Source: Allium sativum
Taxonomy: Eukaryota; Streptophyta; Magnoliopsida; Asparagales; Amaryllidaceae
DNA length: 64,000 bases
Direction: 5' to 3'
Assembly (NCBI GenBank): GCA_030737875.1
Contig: CM060922.1
Location: 317,665,456 to 317,729,455, forward strand
Shown here in pieces: positions 1 through 11,920 of the stretch (position 1 is the first letter of the stretch; every line of letters begins with the position of its first letter). The notes below the pieces were generated by a model that had not been told where the DNA came from, ran no database searches, and was given only the letters and a program-made list of their open reading frames with translations. A program made the translations under genes and the position numbers.

Positions 1-1447
1 TTAACCAATATGACATGATGAATGGGTGGGTTAAGTTAACATGAATGGACAACTCTTAACAATATGGCATAATGTGCGGGAGGGTTAAGTACATATCAAG
101 TTGTGTGGATAATATTAGTACATATAGGCCCACAAATTCAACTGTTAAATAAACATGCTTGAATAGATGGGAGGGTTAAGTACATCTCGTGCAGGTTGGT
201 AATATTAGTACATATAGGCTCACAAACTTAACCGTTAAGAAAACATGCTAGAATCGGTGGGAGGGTTAAGTACATCTTGTGTAGGTGGGTAATATTTGTG
301 TGTGTGTATATATATATAATATATACATACATACATATATATATAGGCCCACAAACTTAACCAGTTGGAAACCCAAGTAACGGGGACCCATTTCAGTTGT
401 AACCCACATAGATGTATCATGGTATCCTGAACTAGGTAGGGTGGGGCACGATTACTGGGCTGATTATAAGCGGTCAAAACAGCGGTAGGGGTACGCCAGT
501 GTAGGTTCCGATGATTTACGGGTGTGCACGTACTCCGTAGTGGGAAAAAGCAGGCACTGGGTACCATTAGTTATACATTGTGCATCTTGAATCGTGTCGG
601 GTTGCTATCATAAAGATTGATACACCTTATGGTGGGACCATCACAGGGTATCTACATGCAAGAGAGGGCGATTGACACAGACACAAGGAAAATTAATACG
701 AGTAAGGAGACGATCGATAGGGTAGTAAGGGTACATCTAACATATTCATGGCAATTAGGCAGACTGAGGTGGAATCCTCATGATAGATGTAACCTGAAGG
801 CTGCCACAATTGCTGGGATTGGGATCACATTACAATACAATCGTTTTATATAGATTACAAGATGGGACACTAGTTAGGTGGTGCAGAGAAATGAAATAAG
901 TGTGATAGCATATTCAGCCTTGTTATCTTATTTCTAGGGTGTTGACCTAGATTCAATTTATTCCTATCATAACCGTTTTCTTGTTTACATGCTAAATAGT
1001 CACTGGACATACCAGACTCATGTCTGACCCATTTTCTTTCATCTTCTTTTCTTCCGTTCCGCCCTCCCCCCAGGTCCGCAGGGAGGGAATACTTCAGCTT
1101 AGATCAGATCATTTCCAGCTTGAAGAGAGTAGATGTATTGCTTGGAATCATTTTCCTTGGGCTATGGCTTTGGATACTCTCTCATTGGGGATTTATGTTG
1201 CCTTACTGTTCTTTTAATGCTTCTTTAAGTTTTAATTCAAGAAAGAGATTTTGTTGTAATAATTTGAAAGTTGGTTTGAGACAATTGTTGCAATGTTTTA
1301 ACTGAATCACGTACTTATGAAATAAATTTAGTTTTTCTGCTGTTTATTTGTTTGTCTTGTAATTTATCTACATCATTTACCTAAAATGCTCCACCGAAGT
1401 TAAGGCATTCCCTTTGTGAGTGACCTTAACGGAGTTGGGGTTTTTCA
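1..1447 (+). repeat. 5' LTR of element A, right part only
   Basis: Aligns with 6417-7832 of the 3' LTR and ends in CA just before the primer-binding site. It begins inside the arrays of short repeats carrying the TTAACC motif. A TG/TA/CATA microsatellite near 295-345 is longer than the equivalent site at 6713-6730 of the sister LTR. The open frames here (235-567 minus, 617-853, 1020-1217) have no recognisable product and are LTR sequence. Confidence 0.9.
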
Positions 1448-1449
1448 GT

Positions 1450-1461
1450 TGATATCAGAGC
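1450..1461 (+). other. Primer-binding site (tRNA-iMet) of element A
   Basis: TGATATCAGAGC lies two bases after the LTR end. It differs by one base from the usual plant primer site TGGTATCAGAGC, complementary to the 3' end of initiator tRNA-Met. Confidence 0.85.
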
Positions 1462-2240
1462 CGAAGGTTACCGGATCAGATAAAAGATTTGAAAAATTAT
1501 TTTCAAAACAGTTTTAAAAGAAGCATTTTCTAAAGAAAAGCTTTGTTTTTGAAGGCATATTCCCCAAAGACATATGCACTATCTTTTTGATCCTCTATTT
1601 AAATCCTTGTTTCCTTCTTTCCCGAGTCTCCGGGGCTCCTGGCTTTCTGGGAGGCAACCTTATCGCAGCATGGTTCTGTAGGCTTGATTAGACTACAACA
1701 CCTATCATAGGGTGGAGAAGTGTCCAACTCCCATCTATAGCCGATGTAGTTTCACCTATGGCAAATTTTCTTTCGAGCTTTATGGGATTTTCCATGCGAT
1801 GGAGGCAGCTTTCAAGAGACCTGTCAACAAGTTACACAAGGATGGCAAAGATGAGAATGAGGGAGTTTGGTTAAGGAGCACAACCGAAGGATGAAGAACT
1901 CATGGATATAGACTTGGTTCACAAAGGAGGGGAGGAAAGAATTGTAAATCCTAAGACAAGAGGATGTACCTTTATTAGGGTATAACGAGTCGTATAATTA
2001 AGGGTAAAGGCAAGAACAAATGACAGGATTTTCAGGAGAGCAAATTTGTACTCTCACCGCCAGCGTACCTAAGAGAGAGGTAGTAAGGTTTCTATTGAAA
2101 GAGTTTAGTTTTTCTTTTTGATCATCCTGTTAGTACTCTTTTGATTTTAGCTCTTCACATTCGTTTATATCTGCTTCCATAGTTGAGTCTCTACACCCTA
2201 GAGCTTGTATAGTAGAAGATCCCATTATTTTCTAAATCCA
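1462..2240 (+). other. Decayed leader and gag region of element A
   Basis: This non-coding stretch lies between the primer site and the protease remnant. Its first ~150 bp, rich in AAAA and TTTT runs, resembles the leader of element 1 (reverse complement of 54810-54977). No Gag motif or zinc knuckle can be read. The frame 1712-1894 is not recognisable. Confidence 0.5.
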
Positions 2241-2600
2241 ATTTGTGGTTCGACTCATTTATCATTGGTTTGTAAGGATTTGAGACACTTATGTTTTTGG
2301 TTTCATGGGCTATGGTTTGATTCTAGGCATGGATTGGTTAGCTAGTAATTGTGAAAGGAGGGTAGTTAGACTTTCGACCTGCCTCGGGAATACACTGGAG
2401 ATTTCGTGCGATCCTAAGGGATCAGTTTGTCTTAGCTACCTAGAATCACTTTATGTATCTATTGACGATTTTCGATCTGTTGGAGTAGTCCATGAGTACG
2501 CAAGATGTTTTGATTAGGGTAGGGGTTTTCCCCTAAAACTTGAGACAGACTTCCGCATATATCTAGTTGACAATGCAAAGCCCGTTATGCGATCAACGAT
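2241..2600 (+). pseudogene. Protease to reverse-transcriptase junction remnant (element A pol)
   Basis: Around 2305-2345 the translation gives LILGMDWL, the conserved C-terminal block of Ty3/gypsy aspartic proteases. Upstream, near 2246-2262, a damaged trace of the DSG-type active-site region can be made out. Downstream, past a stop codon at 2515, the frame still resembles the linker that leads into reverse transcriptase. The catalytic core of reverse transcriptase is absent: the sequence jumps to integrase by ~2800. Function is lost. Confidence 0.7.
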
Positions 2601-2799
2601 AGTTTTGGAACAAGATTGGCGAGGATAGCCAGAGTCGGTTAAGTGCTCAATTGTTTGGTTGTTTTGCTAGTACCATCTCACATAAATCGTCCAAATTCGG
2701 AGGAGATATTCCTTGGGTGCTTGTCTGATATTGGTTTACGCCTTTGGGACTTGTACTTGAGGGATGTCAAGTTCGACTAGGATGGTTTTCGTGAGAGAT

Positions 2800-3115
2800 A
2801 TCAACCCTCAGATTTGTGACATGATGGATAAGCTAAGTAGAAGAGAGACCTCTAATCATCTTTGTATATACACTTGGTATCATGGTTAATATCTGTTTGT
2901 CTTGGAAAGATAGTTCAACTACATTGGATACCCTCTAGCATAGTAAGTGATCGAGGTCCTATCTTTACTAGTGAGTTTAGGAAATGGAGGTCAAGAAGCT
3001 TCGCAACTATGAAGCTAAATTAGTTAAGGTATAGTGGAGTGAAGCTCAAGAAGACGCGACGTGGGAGACTGAAGATAAGACACGCGCATCGTACCCTTTT
3101 TCTTGAGGGTATATC
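2800..3115 (+). pseudogene. Integrase and chromodomain remnants (element A pol)
   Basis: Three short blocks match the integrase/chromodomain protein of element 2. The start of the integrase N-terminal region lies near 2810-2865. A core block containing IPSSIVSD lies near 2920-2970. The chromodomain block (KLRN...EDATWE) lies near 2990-3080. Large parts between them are missing, and an in-frame stop interrupts the chromodomain. The order and spacing show internal deletions rather than one frameshift. The chromodomain places the element among chromoviruses. Confidence 0.75.
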
Positions 3116-3691
3116 CTTGATCTCTTTTTCTAGGAATTCTATGCATGTTTGTTTCTATTTTTTAGGAATATCCTCTAGGTCATATCTTCTGTCCTTAGGT
3201 AGAAGCCAATGGATGTAAACATGTGTTTGAAACATGTTATGATTGGTGGTTGCAAGTGGTTGCTAGTGGTTGCTTGTAGATGCATATACACACATTAGGC
3301 ACTAGATCGGCTTAGTCACTTTCATATTGCATATGCATGAGTGAACTTTTATATATATGAACTGAAACTTGATGTGTTATCATATGGATGCTGCATTTGT
3401 ATGAATGATTGTGCACTCATGTAGAAGTTATAAAGTACGATTAGGAATAATTGCATACATGATGGACTCATAGCACTGACATAATTCGCATTGAGGAGGT
3501 CAACTGAATCAGTAGACCGCCTGATTTTGCATTAGATAAGGACATGTACACACACTATGCATATGATCATGGAGCATTAGAAGTCTTTTTAAGGAAAATG
3601 GACGCCTGTGTTTGATGGATGAGTAGATGGACGATTGGATGGTAGGATATACGTTCTCCTTGACTCGAAAATTTCAAGGACGAAATCCTTT
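3116..3691 (+). other. Non-coding 3' region of element A between pol and PPT
   Basis: Holds a GGTTGC-rich short tandem motif (3240-3275) and a CAGTAGACCGCCTGATTTTG-type block (3510-3530). Both recur in the matching place in element 1 (52892-53410) and element 2 (61082-61590). At 3672-3690 is the motif around AAGGACGAAAT that precedes the polypurine tract in Tekay-type elements. Confidence 0.65.
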
Positions 3692-3704
3692 AAGGAGGGG
3701 AGAA
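3692..3704 (+). other. Polypurine tract of element A
   Basis: AAGGAGGGGAGAA lies directly before the TGTAACACCCC start of the 3' LTR. It is the second-strand primer expected for LTR retrotransposons. Confidence 0.85.
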
Positions 3705-3959
3705 TGTAACACCCCGTATTTTCTATAAACATTAAAGTAATGAATTAAAGAATAATTAATTACAAATGTGAGAATTAAGGGAAACAGGTTATGCCATTGC
3801 GTTCGTCTCGAAATTCCGCTTGAGATAGAGTCCAAGTTTGCGTAAAACGGAATCCGTATGAAGGAGTTATGACCTTCAGAAGATTCTGAATTTAAATAAA
3901 CATCTCAGAATAAAGTTCAGAAAATTCAAAATAAAAAAAATCAGAAGCAGAAGCGGGCT

Positions 3960-3979
3960 GGGCGGGAATTTTCCCGCCC
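3960..3979 (+). promoter_or_regulatory. Palindromic E2F-like site in U3 of element A
   Basis: GGGCGGGAA, two bases, then TTCCCGCCC: two inverted copies of the GCGGGAA / TTCCCGC half of the E2F consensus (TTTSSCGC). It lies ~170 bp upstream of the TATA box. The same block is in the LTRs of elements 1 and 2. Binding is inferred. Confidence 0.5.
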
Positions 3980-4150
3980 AAGGCCAGGTCGACCAGACCT
4001 CCCCCTCGGGTCAGATCTGAAATTGTTTCTCTATGTGACGAATTGCTGTGTCCTTAGGGCTTGCGTGGCAGGTTCTAGTTGGTTCTCTTAGATTTGAATG
4101 GCTTTACTTTGATCTAGGTTAATCTGACGACTCCTATTAAATCAAACTTC

Positions 4151-4158
4151 TATATAAG
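4151..4158 (+). promoter_or_regulatory. Candidate TATA box of the element A LTR
   Basis: TATATAAG, followed by sequence containing GACCGTCATGCT (~4200). The LTR of element 2 carries that same motif downstream of its own TATA box, which supports a shared core promoter. Confidence 0.5.
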
Positions 4159-4595
4159 CAACCTAAATCTAAACCATAAGCCACACAAAAATATTCATAA
4201 GACCGTCATGCTATCAACACTCAACCTAGAGTAGCCGTCATTCTCATTCAACTAGGTAGCAAGTTAGGAATTGCAAATCAAATCTAATTTAACTAAGATA
4301 ATTTAACGTCAATAACAAAGGAGAGCTATTCAAATTCAGAATACCGATCCCATAAAACAGGACTTTCTTTTCTTTGTAAGTCCTATTATTATTTAGACAT
4401 GAACGATTAAAAGTTGTGATTTGTAATAAAATGAAAACTAGAGTAATTCCTAGCTGTAAGATAATGACGATGTTGATTTATGCCTATTCTTGTAACGATG
4501 CTATCGTATATGCTTGTGAGATTATTGTGGTTATTATGCTGATGTTAAACCAATCGTATATTATGTAAATTTAGTGGTTTTTTCATGTTATGTAT

Positions 4596-4772
4596 CATGC
4601 AAGTTGTTTAGATCTACATTTAGATCTATGTTTATTGAATCATGCAAGTTGTTTAGATCTACATTTAGATCTATGTTTATTGAATCATGCAAGTTTTTTA
4701 GATCTACATTTAGATCTATGTTTATTGAATCATGCAAGTTGTTTAGATCTACATTTAGATCTATTTGATTGA
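4596..4772 (+). repeat. 45-bp tandem repeat, about four copies
   Basis: Period 45 bp, starting at 4596, 4641, 4686 and 4731. Each copy holds two AGATCT sites separated by ACATTT. Because 45 is a multiple of three, it yields spurious open frames of repeated 15-residue units (4574-4772). This is an LTR-internal array, not a gene. Confidence 0.9.
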
Positions 4773-5789
4773 ACGATGCAAGTTGTTAGGCTAAGACATG
4801 TATTATATTTAGATTCACATTTAGATCTATGAAAATTGGATCTAAAAATTAAAGCTCATATTTACATGCCTTGTTAAACTTGTGTAAAACCATATGCTTA
4901 AGATTCATGTTTGTTGGATCCAAAATAAAAAGTTCATATTTACATGCATTGTTAAACCTGTGTAATTCCATATGTTTAAGATTCATGATTATTGGATCCA
5001 AATTAATAGTTCACATTCACGTGTCTAGTTGAACTTGGGTAATACTATATGCTTAAGGTTTATGTTCATTGGACCAAAAATAAAAGTTTACATTTACATG
5101 CCTAGTTGGATTTGGGTAATCATATATGCTTAAAGACTCATGTTAGTTGGATCCAAAAATGCAAGTTCATTATATTATGCCACGTTTACATGACACATGT
5201 TTAGTTAGTTCCTTATTATTTTATGTTGTGTGAATGGTACATGCTCCCTTCTTTCCTCTTTGTATATAAGTTAGGCTAAGCAACGAGCCTAACATTCTAT
5301 GTGAATTGTGTGAACGTATGACAGGGTGGGAAAACCTTAAATTCATATTAATGGCACAATTTGGCCCATAAATATATGAAGGATTAGTGGCATAAAATTG
5401 ACATAATCTATATACCTAAAATTATGAATACGATTTAGAAAGGAATTGGGCATGACTTGAATGACAATAATTTATATATAAACACAAAAGGTAAATATGT
5501 AAATTTAAGAAAAGACGAATATGCCTAACCTGAGGTTAGATTCAGTTACAGTGTAAGACTGCCCGGAACCGCCTAGCACATCCAACAACCGTAACAATAT
5601 ATATCTAATGTGAGAGGTTAGTGCATCAAGCCCAAAAGAACCCGAGGTTAGACTGAGTTGCAGTGTAAAATTGCCCGGACCCGACCGGCACATCCAGTAC
5701 CGCAACAATACATGTCTAATGTGAGTGGTTGGTGCTTTAATGAATGAATTAAAGCTAAGACAGGAATGGGTAGCGTTAAGTAATAAGAA

Positions 5790-6470
5790 ACACTTAACCA
5801 TTATGATTTGATTTGTGGTAAGGTTAAGTTAAAACGAGAGGGCAACACTTAACCAATATGACTTGATTTGTGGTAAGGTTAATTTAAAACAAGAGGGCAA
5901 CATTTAACCAATATGACTTGATTTGTGGTAAGGTTAAGTTAAAACGAGAGGGCAACACTTAACCAATATAACAAGATGAATGACTAGGGAAACACTTAAC
6001 CAGTATAGCATGATGAATGGGTAGGGTTAAGTAATAAGAAACACTTAACCATTATAACTTGATTTGTGGTAAGGTTATGTTAAAATGAGAGGGCAACACT
6101 TAACCAATATGACTTGATTTGTGGTAAGGTTAAGTTAAAACAAGAGGGCAACACTAAATCATTATAACTTAATTTGTGGTAGGGTTAAGTTGGCACAAGA
6201 AGGCAACACTTAACCAAGGTAACATGACAAGTAGGTGGGTTAAGTAACTTGAATTGATTGATGACACTTAACCAATACACCATGATGAACACATGGGGTT
6301 AAGTTAACAAGAAATACTTGACAATATAACCTGATGGACAAACGGGGTTTAGTTAATAGGAAACACTTAACCAATCCAACATGATAAGTGAAGAGGGCTA
6401 AGTTAATAAGAAACACTTAACCAATATGACATGATGAATGGGTGGGTTAAGTTAACATGAATGGACAACA
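5790..6470 (+). repeat. Imperfect ~56-bp tandem array (TTAACC motif)
   Basis: Repeated units of the form AACACTTAACC, then AATATGACTTGAT, then GTGGTAAGGTTAAGTT with variable spacing. The array continues as ~90-bp units (6470-6740) containing CACAAACTTAACC and GTTAAGTACAT. The left LTR (1-345) has the corresponding right part of this array. Confidence 0.85.
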
Positions 6471-7832
6471 CTTGACCAATATGACATAATGTGTGGGAGG
6501 GTTAAGTACATATCAAGTTGGGTGGATAATATTAGTACATATAGGCCTACTAACTCAACCGTTAAATAAACATGCTTGAATCGACGGAAGGGTTAAGTAC
6601 ATCTCGTGTAGGTGGGTAATATTATTACATATAGGCCCACAAATTTAACCATTAAGAAAACATGCTAGAATCGGTGGGAGGGTTTAGTACATCTCATGTA
6701 GGTGGGTAATATTTGTATATATATATATAGGCCCACAAACTTAACCATTAGGAAACCCTAGTAACGGGGGCCCATTTTAGCAGTAACCCACATAGATGTA
6801 TCATGGTACCCTGAACTAGGCAGGGTGGGGCACAATTACTGGGCTGATTATAAGTAGTCAAAACAGCGACAGGGGTATGCCAGTGTAGGTACCGACGGTT
6901 TACGGGCTTGCACGTACTCCGGAGTGGGAAAAAGCAGGCACTGGGTACCAGTAGTTATACACTGTGCATCTTGAATCATGTCGGGTTGCTATCATAAGGA
7001 TTGATACACCTTATGGTGGGACCAGCACAGGGTATCTACACGCAAGAGAGGCCGATTGACACAGACATAAGGAAAATTTAATACGAGTAAGGAGCCGATC
7101 GATAGGGTAGTAAGGGTACATCTAACATGTTCATGGCAAATAGGTAGACTGAGGTGGAATCCTCACGATAGATGTACACCTGAAGGCTCCCACAATTGCG
7201 GGGTTTGGGATCACATTACAATACGATCATTTTATGTAGATTACTAGTTGGGACACTAGTTAGGTGGTGCAGAGAAGAGAAATAAGAGCGATAGCATATT
7301 CAGCATTATTATCTTATTTCTAGGGTGTTGACCTAGATTCAGTTTATTCCTATCATAACCCTTTTCTTGTTTACATGCTAAATAGTAACTGGACTTACCA
7401 GACTCAAGTCTGACCCATTTTCTTTCGTCTTCTTTTCTTCCTGTCCCCCCCCTCCCCCTGCTCCGCAGGGAGGGAATACTTCAGCTTAGATCAGATCATT
7501 TCTAACTTGAAGAGAGTAGATGTATTGCTTGAAATCTTTTTCCTTGGGCTATGGCTTTGGATACGCTCTTTGGGGATCTATGCTGCCTTACTGTTGTTTT
7601 AATGCTTCTTTATGTTTTAATTCAAGACAGAGATTTTGTTGTAATAATTTGAAAGTTGGTTTGAGACAATTGTTGCAATGTTTTAACTAAATCACGTACT
7701 TATGAAATAAATTTAGTTTTTCCACTGTTTATTTGTCTGTCTTGTAATTTATCTGCATCTTTTACCTAAAATGCTCCACCGAAGTTAAGGCATTCCCTTT
7801 GTGAGTGACCTTAACGGAGGTGGGGTGTTTCA

Positions 7833-8024
7833 GGTGTTGATGTGATGGGCCATATTTAATATTGATAACCGTATATAATAAAATAAAATAATATACTTAA
7901 ACCCAAAGCAATAAACTACTTGCCTATATTTAATTCAAATGCTGCATACCCTGTATAAATATTTATAAGCCATCCTATATGTCTACCATCAAAATTTCAG
8001 CTATCCTATGGATTGCAGCCGTAT

Positions 8025-8065
<41 letters not shown>

Positions 8066-8603
8066 CACAACGAATTAACAAAAGCACGTGCGAGGCAAAT
8101 CCACGTAGACCTCGAATGAAAATAGCTGCAACATGTCTAAATTTAGGCTAGCCTAAGCTACACCTTACCTGTGCCATGTAAATGAACGTCGATTCTATCC
8201 TAACTTTCATCTGCCTATATATATGAATATTTTTCGTTCTCCAGCGTGAAGAAGAAACCAAACTCCCTTCCATGAAAAAAAAAGAGAAAGGCTTTTGCTC
8301 CTTTCTTCCATTATGTACTGTGTACGACTCTCGTTCAAAAGAGACTTCCTTCTTTCCAACGAATTAAACAAAAAGAGAGAATAATGTTTAACTCTAAACC
8401 ATCAGAGTTTTCTTTTTCATTTCTGGTGGGTTAGAGGCTTTGGCCAGAGACTGATAAGGGGATTGTAATGACAAGACGGCTGAGCAGGCGGAGTATAGGA
8501 TTGGTTGAGTCGGTGATGGTTGTTGCCGATAGACGGAGAAGGTTCCGCGACCGGGGGAGGGGGTGGGGTGGGATAGGGGACAAGGGACAGAGGTGGCAAT
8601 GGG
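7833..8603 (+). repeat. LTR D, upstream part (between A and E)
   Basis: No gene is seen. A (TA)n microsatellite spans 8027-8058 and a TATA-like TATATATAT lies at 8216-8224. A GC-richer block (8440-8603) carries a Pro-rich minus-strand frame of no recognised family. I assign it to LTR D by layout: LTRs B and C also have TATA, then a purine-rich leader, then a GC-rich block, and the continuation across the E insertion at 12224 fits. The left end of D is hidden by element A. Confidence 0.5.
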
Positions 8604-9599
8604 TGTGACACCCCACGTCCATTAATGTCACTCACTAAGGGAATGCATTAAGTTTCATGAAGCGTTATAGGTAAACAGAACAGAAACGTTAAAAGACAGA
8701 TATAAAATAGCAGCGGAAGTAAAAACCTTTATTAATCATAAAGCATGGTTACACCATATGCCTGAAAATACATAAACTCGGTATATCATTAAAAACTTCT
8801 ATCTTGTACTTTAAATATCAGAGTACAATAACAAAGAAAGCATAATCCCCAAATCATAAGCCATAGTAGCAAAGATGGAAGCTTGAGCAATACATCTAGA
8901 AGCTCCAAACAAGACGATAGCAGAATCCTAACTAAGCCTGTGAGTTCCCTCCCTTGAGAACCTGGGGGAAGAAACGGAAGAAAGAAGGGGAAACAAAAAG
9001 GGTCAGACATAAAGTTTGGCGATTCTAGTTACTTTTAGCCAGTAAATAAATAAAAGTAACATGATAGGCATATAAAGTGGATAAGAGAGATCACTACATA
9101 AATGGCAGGGGTGACAAGGTAGATAGGATTAGGTGTAAATGCTTCACTAACGATCACTCTGCACTATTACTAGTATAACTGAAATGAGATGATCCTTTCA
9201 ACTATGAGTTGGTAGGCTTAGGTCATACATCCAAGTATACCCTAACCCTAATCGATCGGCTCCCTACTCCGTAGATATCCTATCCTGGCCCCACGGTAGG
9301 AGGTATCACTTCCTAAAGTGGCAACCCATGGTGTGCACAACCATATCTACTGGTGTCACGATCATCTTAGCCCCCTCTGTCAGGCCCATGCACGCACATG
9401 TCCCCGGTCGGTTTGCGCCGCCCACACCATCCATCTCATTTGGATCTCTTACAATCAATTAGTAAGCGTGCCCCTTCTCCGCCTAGTACAGAGTTCTTTA
9501 CTTGATACCAACTCCGGGTTACTGACTGAAATGGGTCCCACACAATATGATACAAGCTATCCTCCTTGTCTTGTATCCCCACTAGGGTTTTCACTGACT

Positions 9600-10345
9600 A
9601 TGCATACCCTAGGGTGTCTTTAATTAAATAGCCCTACGTCAGTTATGCTTACCCCAAAGGGTGGCTTTAATTACATAACTTTATTATATTTTCCCCCTGG
9701 TTATGTATACCACTGGGTGTCTTTAGTTACATAACCTTATTTATTTCTACCAGTTATGCTTACCCTAAAGGGTGTCTTTAATTACATAATTTCAATCTTT
9801 CTACTGGTTATGCTTACCTACAGGTCTTTAATACATAACCCCCAATCTTCCAACAGGTTATGCTTACCTATAGGTGTCTTTAATACATAACCCTATCATT
9901 TCTACAAGTTATGTTTACCCTAGAAGGTGTCTTTAATTACATAACTTTATTATTTCCACCAATTATGTATACCACTAGGTGTCTTTAATTACATAATCTT
10001 ATCGGGTTAAGTTTGTGGGCCTATATATACTAATATTACCCATCTACCCAAGATTTACTTAACCCTCCCGCTGATTCAAGCATGTTTATTTATCGGTTAA
10101 GTTTGTGGGCCTATATATCCTAATATTACCTACCTACACAAGATTTACTTGACCTCCCGCTGATCCAAGCATGTTTGTTTGATGGTTAAGTTGTGGGCCT
10201 ATATATACTAGTATTACCCACCTACCCAAGATTTACTTAACCTCCTACTGATCCAATCATGTTTGTTTAATGGTTAAGTTGTGGGCTTATATATATACTA
10301 ATATTACCTACCTACCCAAGATTTACTTAACCTCCCACAGATCCA
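9600..10345 (-). repeat. Tandem repeats inside solo LTR E
   Basis: There are two arrays. At 9600-10000, ~65-bp units carry GTTATGCTTACC and GTGTCTTTAAT. At 10005-10345, ~85-90-bp units carry GTTAAGTTTGTGGGCC and ATTTACTTAACC. The second array is the counterpart of the array at 6470-6740 in element A. Confidence 0.85.
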
Positions 10346-11804
10346 ATCAATTTTACTTAACCCAAACTTCAGTTCTATAACATACAATCCCTATGGATTA
10401 GATTTGGTTAAGTAGTCCAATTTGTTACCATGTCCATTTATGGTTTATATGGGCTAGACCTCCCACATTAGGCCTACAACGTGTGGATGCTGGATATGCC
10501 GGTCGGGTCCGGGCAGTTTTATTCCACAGTTGGGCCTAACCTCGTGTCTTAGCCCGATTCGTATTTGCGTACTTAGACCTCCCACGTTAGGTTCGGATAT
10601 GTCGGTCGGGTCCAGGTAGACTTCCACCACTAATGCTACCTAATCTCGTGTCATAAATACAATTACAATTCCTAATTGTAATTACTAAACATTCCATTTT
10701 TAATTAATTTTCCAATTAAATAATCCTTTCCTTTTATAGGTGTGAATACCTATCTTACCCAATAATTTGAATTACATGTCCAAAAATGTTTATATTCAAA
10801 TTATGCCAATATTAACCACTTTTCCCCCATTCCTAAACTAGCTCCCTCACAAAATTGGCAGTATGCCTAGGCTAGACAATAGCCTAGTCATAAACGATAA
10901 TAGGGAAAAACAATAGGAATGTAACAAAAATGATCATCTTGGCATAAACGTAAACTTAGCATGATAATGTGAACATACATACTGGCATGGACATGTACTT
11001 ATTATCATAACATGATGAACATAAAACTAGTGAACATAACATGATGTCTCGATAAGCATAGTAAGATCTAAATCAGCAGTTTAGATGTCCCATTTGTTTA
11101 GATCTAACATAATAACACATGGTGATAGATTGGATCACATGATCTAGATCTAGAGGTTAAAATAGATCTAACATGATAACAAAAGGTGATAAATTAGATC
11201 ACATAGAATAGATCTAACATGATAACACAAGGTTACAATCTAGATCTGAATAACAGTTTCAATGTCCACATAAATTAGATCTACTAATTTAAAAATAGAT
11301 CTACACAAATCTGCATAATAGCATGCCATGGAAGTTACAATTTAGATAAAGATTTAGACCCAATACTAACCAATTCAAGGTGGCATATGTTCATGATTTA
11401 CATAAATGATTAGATCTACCCAATGACATAACTATTCAAATTAACAGATTTATATTAACCATAATATAGTTAAAACCAAGATCCACAATAATATTATAGT
11501 AGAATAGTCATAATTGAACTGGATCTAAAGAAATAGAACTGTCATGACATAGTATCAGATATGATAATAGCATAGATTCATGGTTTACACATATCCAAAT
11601 CATAGCCTTTCATAATTTACTTTTATTTATCTAAACCTAAAAGCAACTAGAACTCAAAGCATTAGGTTTAGAGAATAGAGAGAATGGATATTGAATTCTA
11701 AATTTGATTTGCAAAGTATGCTGTTGTAGAAAACGGTTCAGTTCGCAATCCAGTAGCATATGGCCTCCATGACTTCCAATGAAGAAAATATGAGAAATAG
11801 CCAC

Positions 11805-11813
11805 ATATTTATA
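11805..11813 (-). promoter_or_regulatory. Candidate TATA box of LTR E
   Basis: On the minus strand this reads TATAAATAT. Just upstream (11853-11920) is a cluster of GTCGAC palindromes, and beyond it an E2F-like TTTTGGCGC (11932-11940). This is the same order as in the LTRs of elements 1 and 2. Confidence 0.5.
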
Positions 11814-11852
11814 GCTGCAGAGCCCCCTGAAACCGACTTCCACCTCATCCCT

Positions 11853-11920
11853 AGGGGTGTCGACACCCCTGTGGGTGGGTTGACCCCTAGGTCGACACCC
11901 CTTCAGGGGGGTCGACCCCC
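11853..11920. promoter_or_regulatory. GTCGAC palindrome cluster of LTR E
   Basis: Contains a perfect 18-bp palindrome at 11853-11870 (AGGGGTGTC and its complement), a further GTCGAC at 11891-11896, and a perfect 14-bp palindrome at 11907-11920. The function is unknown. Confidence 0.6.

Larger units (their letters stand above)
1..7832 (+). mobile_element. Element A: Tekay/Del-type Ty3/gypsy retrotransposon, internally deleted
   Basis: Plus-strand LTR retrotransposon whose left end lies outside the window. The order is 5' LTR, a primer-binding site for initiator tRNA-Met, about 2.2 kb of decayed interior, a polypurine tract and a complete 3' LTR. Translated fragments of protease, integrase and chromodomain appear in the order expected for a chromovirus, but most of gag, reverse transcriptase and RNase H is missing and stops are frequent. 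It can make no functional protein. The sequence to its right (7833-8603) looks like part of LTR D, so A probably inserted into D. The left target duplication cannot be seen. Confidence 0.88.
3705..7832 (+). repeat. 3' LTR of element A (complete, 4.1 kb)
   Basis: Starts with TGTAACACCCC after the polypurine tract and ends in GGGGTGTTTCA. Its end matches the 5' LTR end at 1447. Within it, in order: an E2F-like palindrome, a TATA box, a possible splice donor GTAAGT at 4376-4381, a 45-bp tandem repeat, long arrays of ~56-bp and ~90-bp repeats, and a pyrimidine tract near 7430-7465. No protein is encoded. Confidence 0.9.

Noticed and set aside
4574..4772. Protein of repeated 15-residue units
   Set aside because: It is the translation of a 45-bp tandem repeat within an LTR and is open in two frames.
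8417..8635. Proline-rich minus-strand frame
   Set aside because: Its start codon lies in LTR E and two frames overlap. Composition alone explains the prolines.
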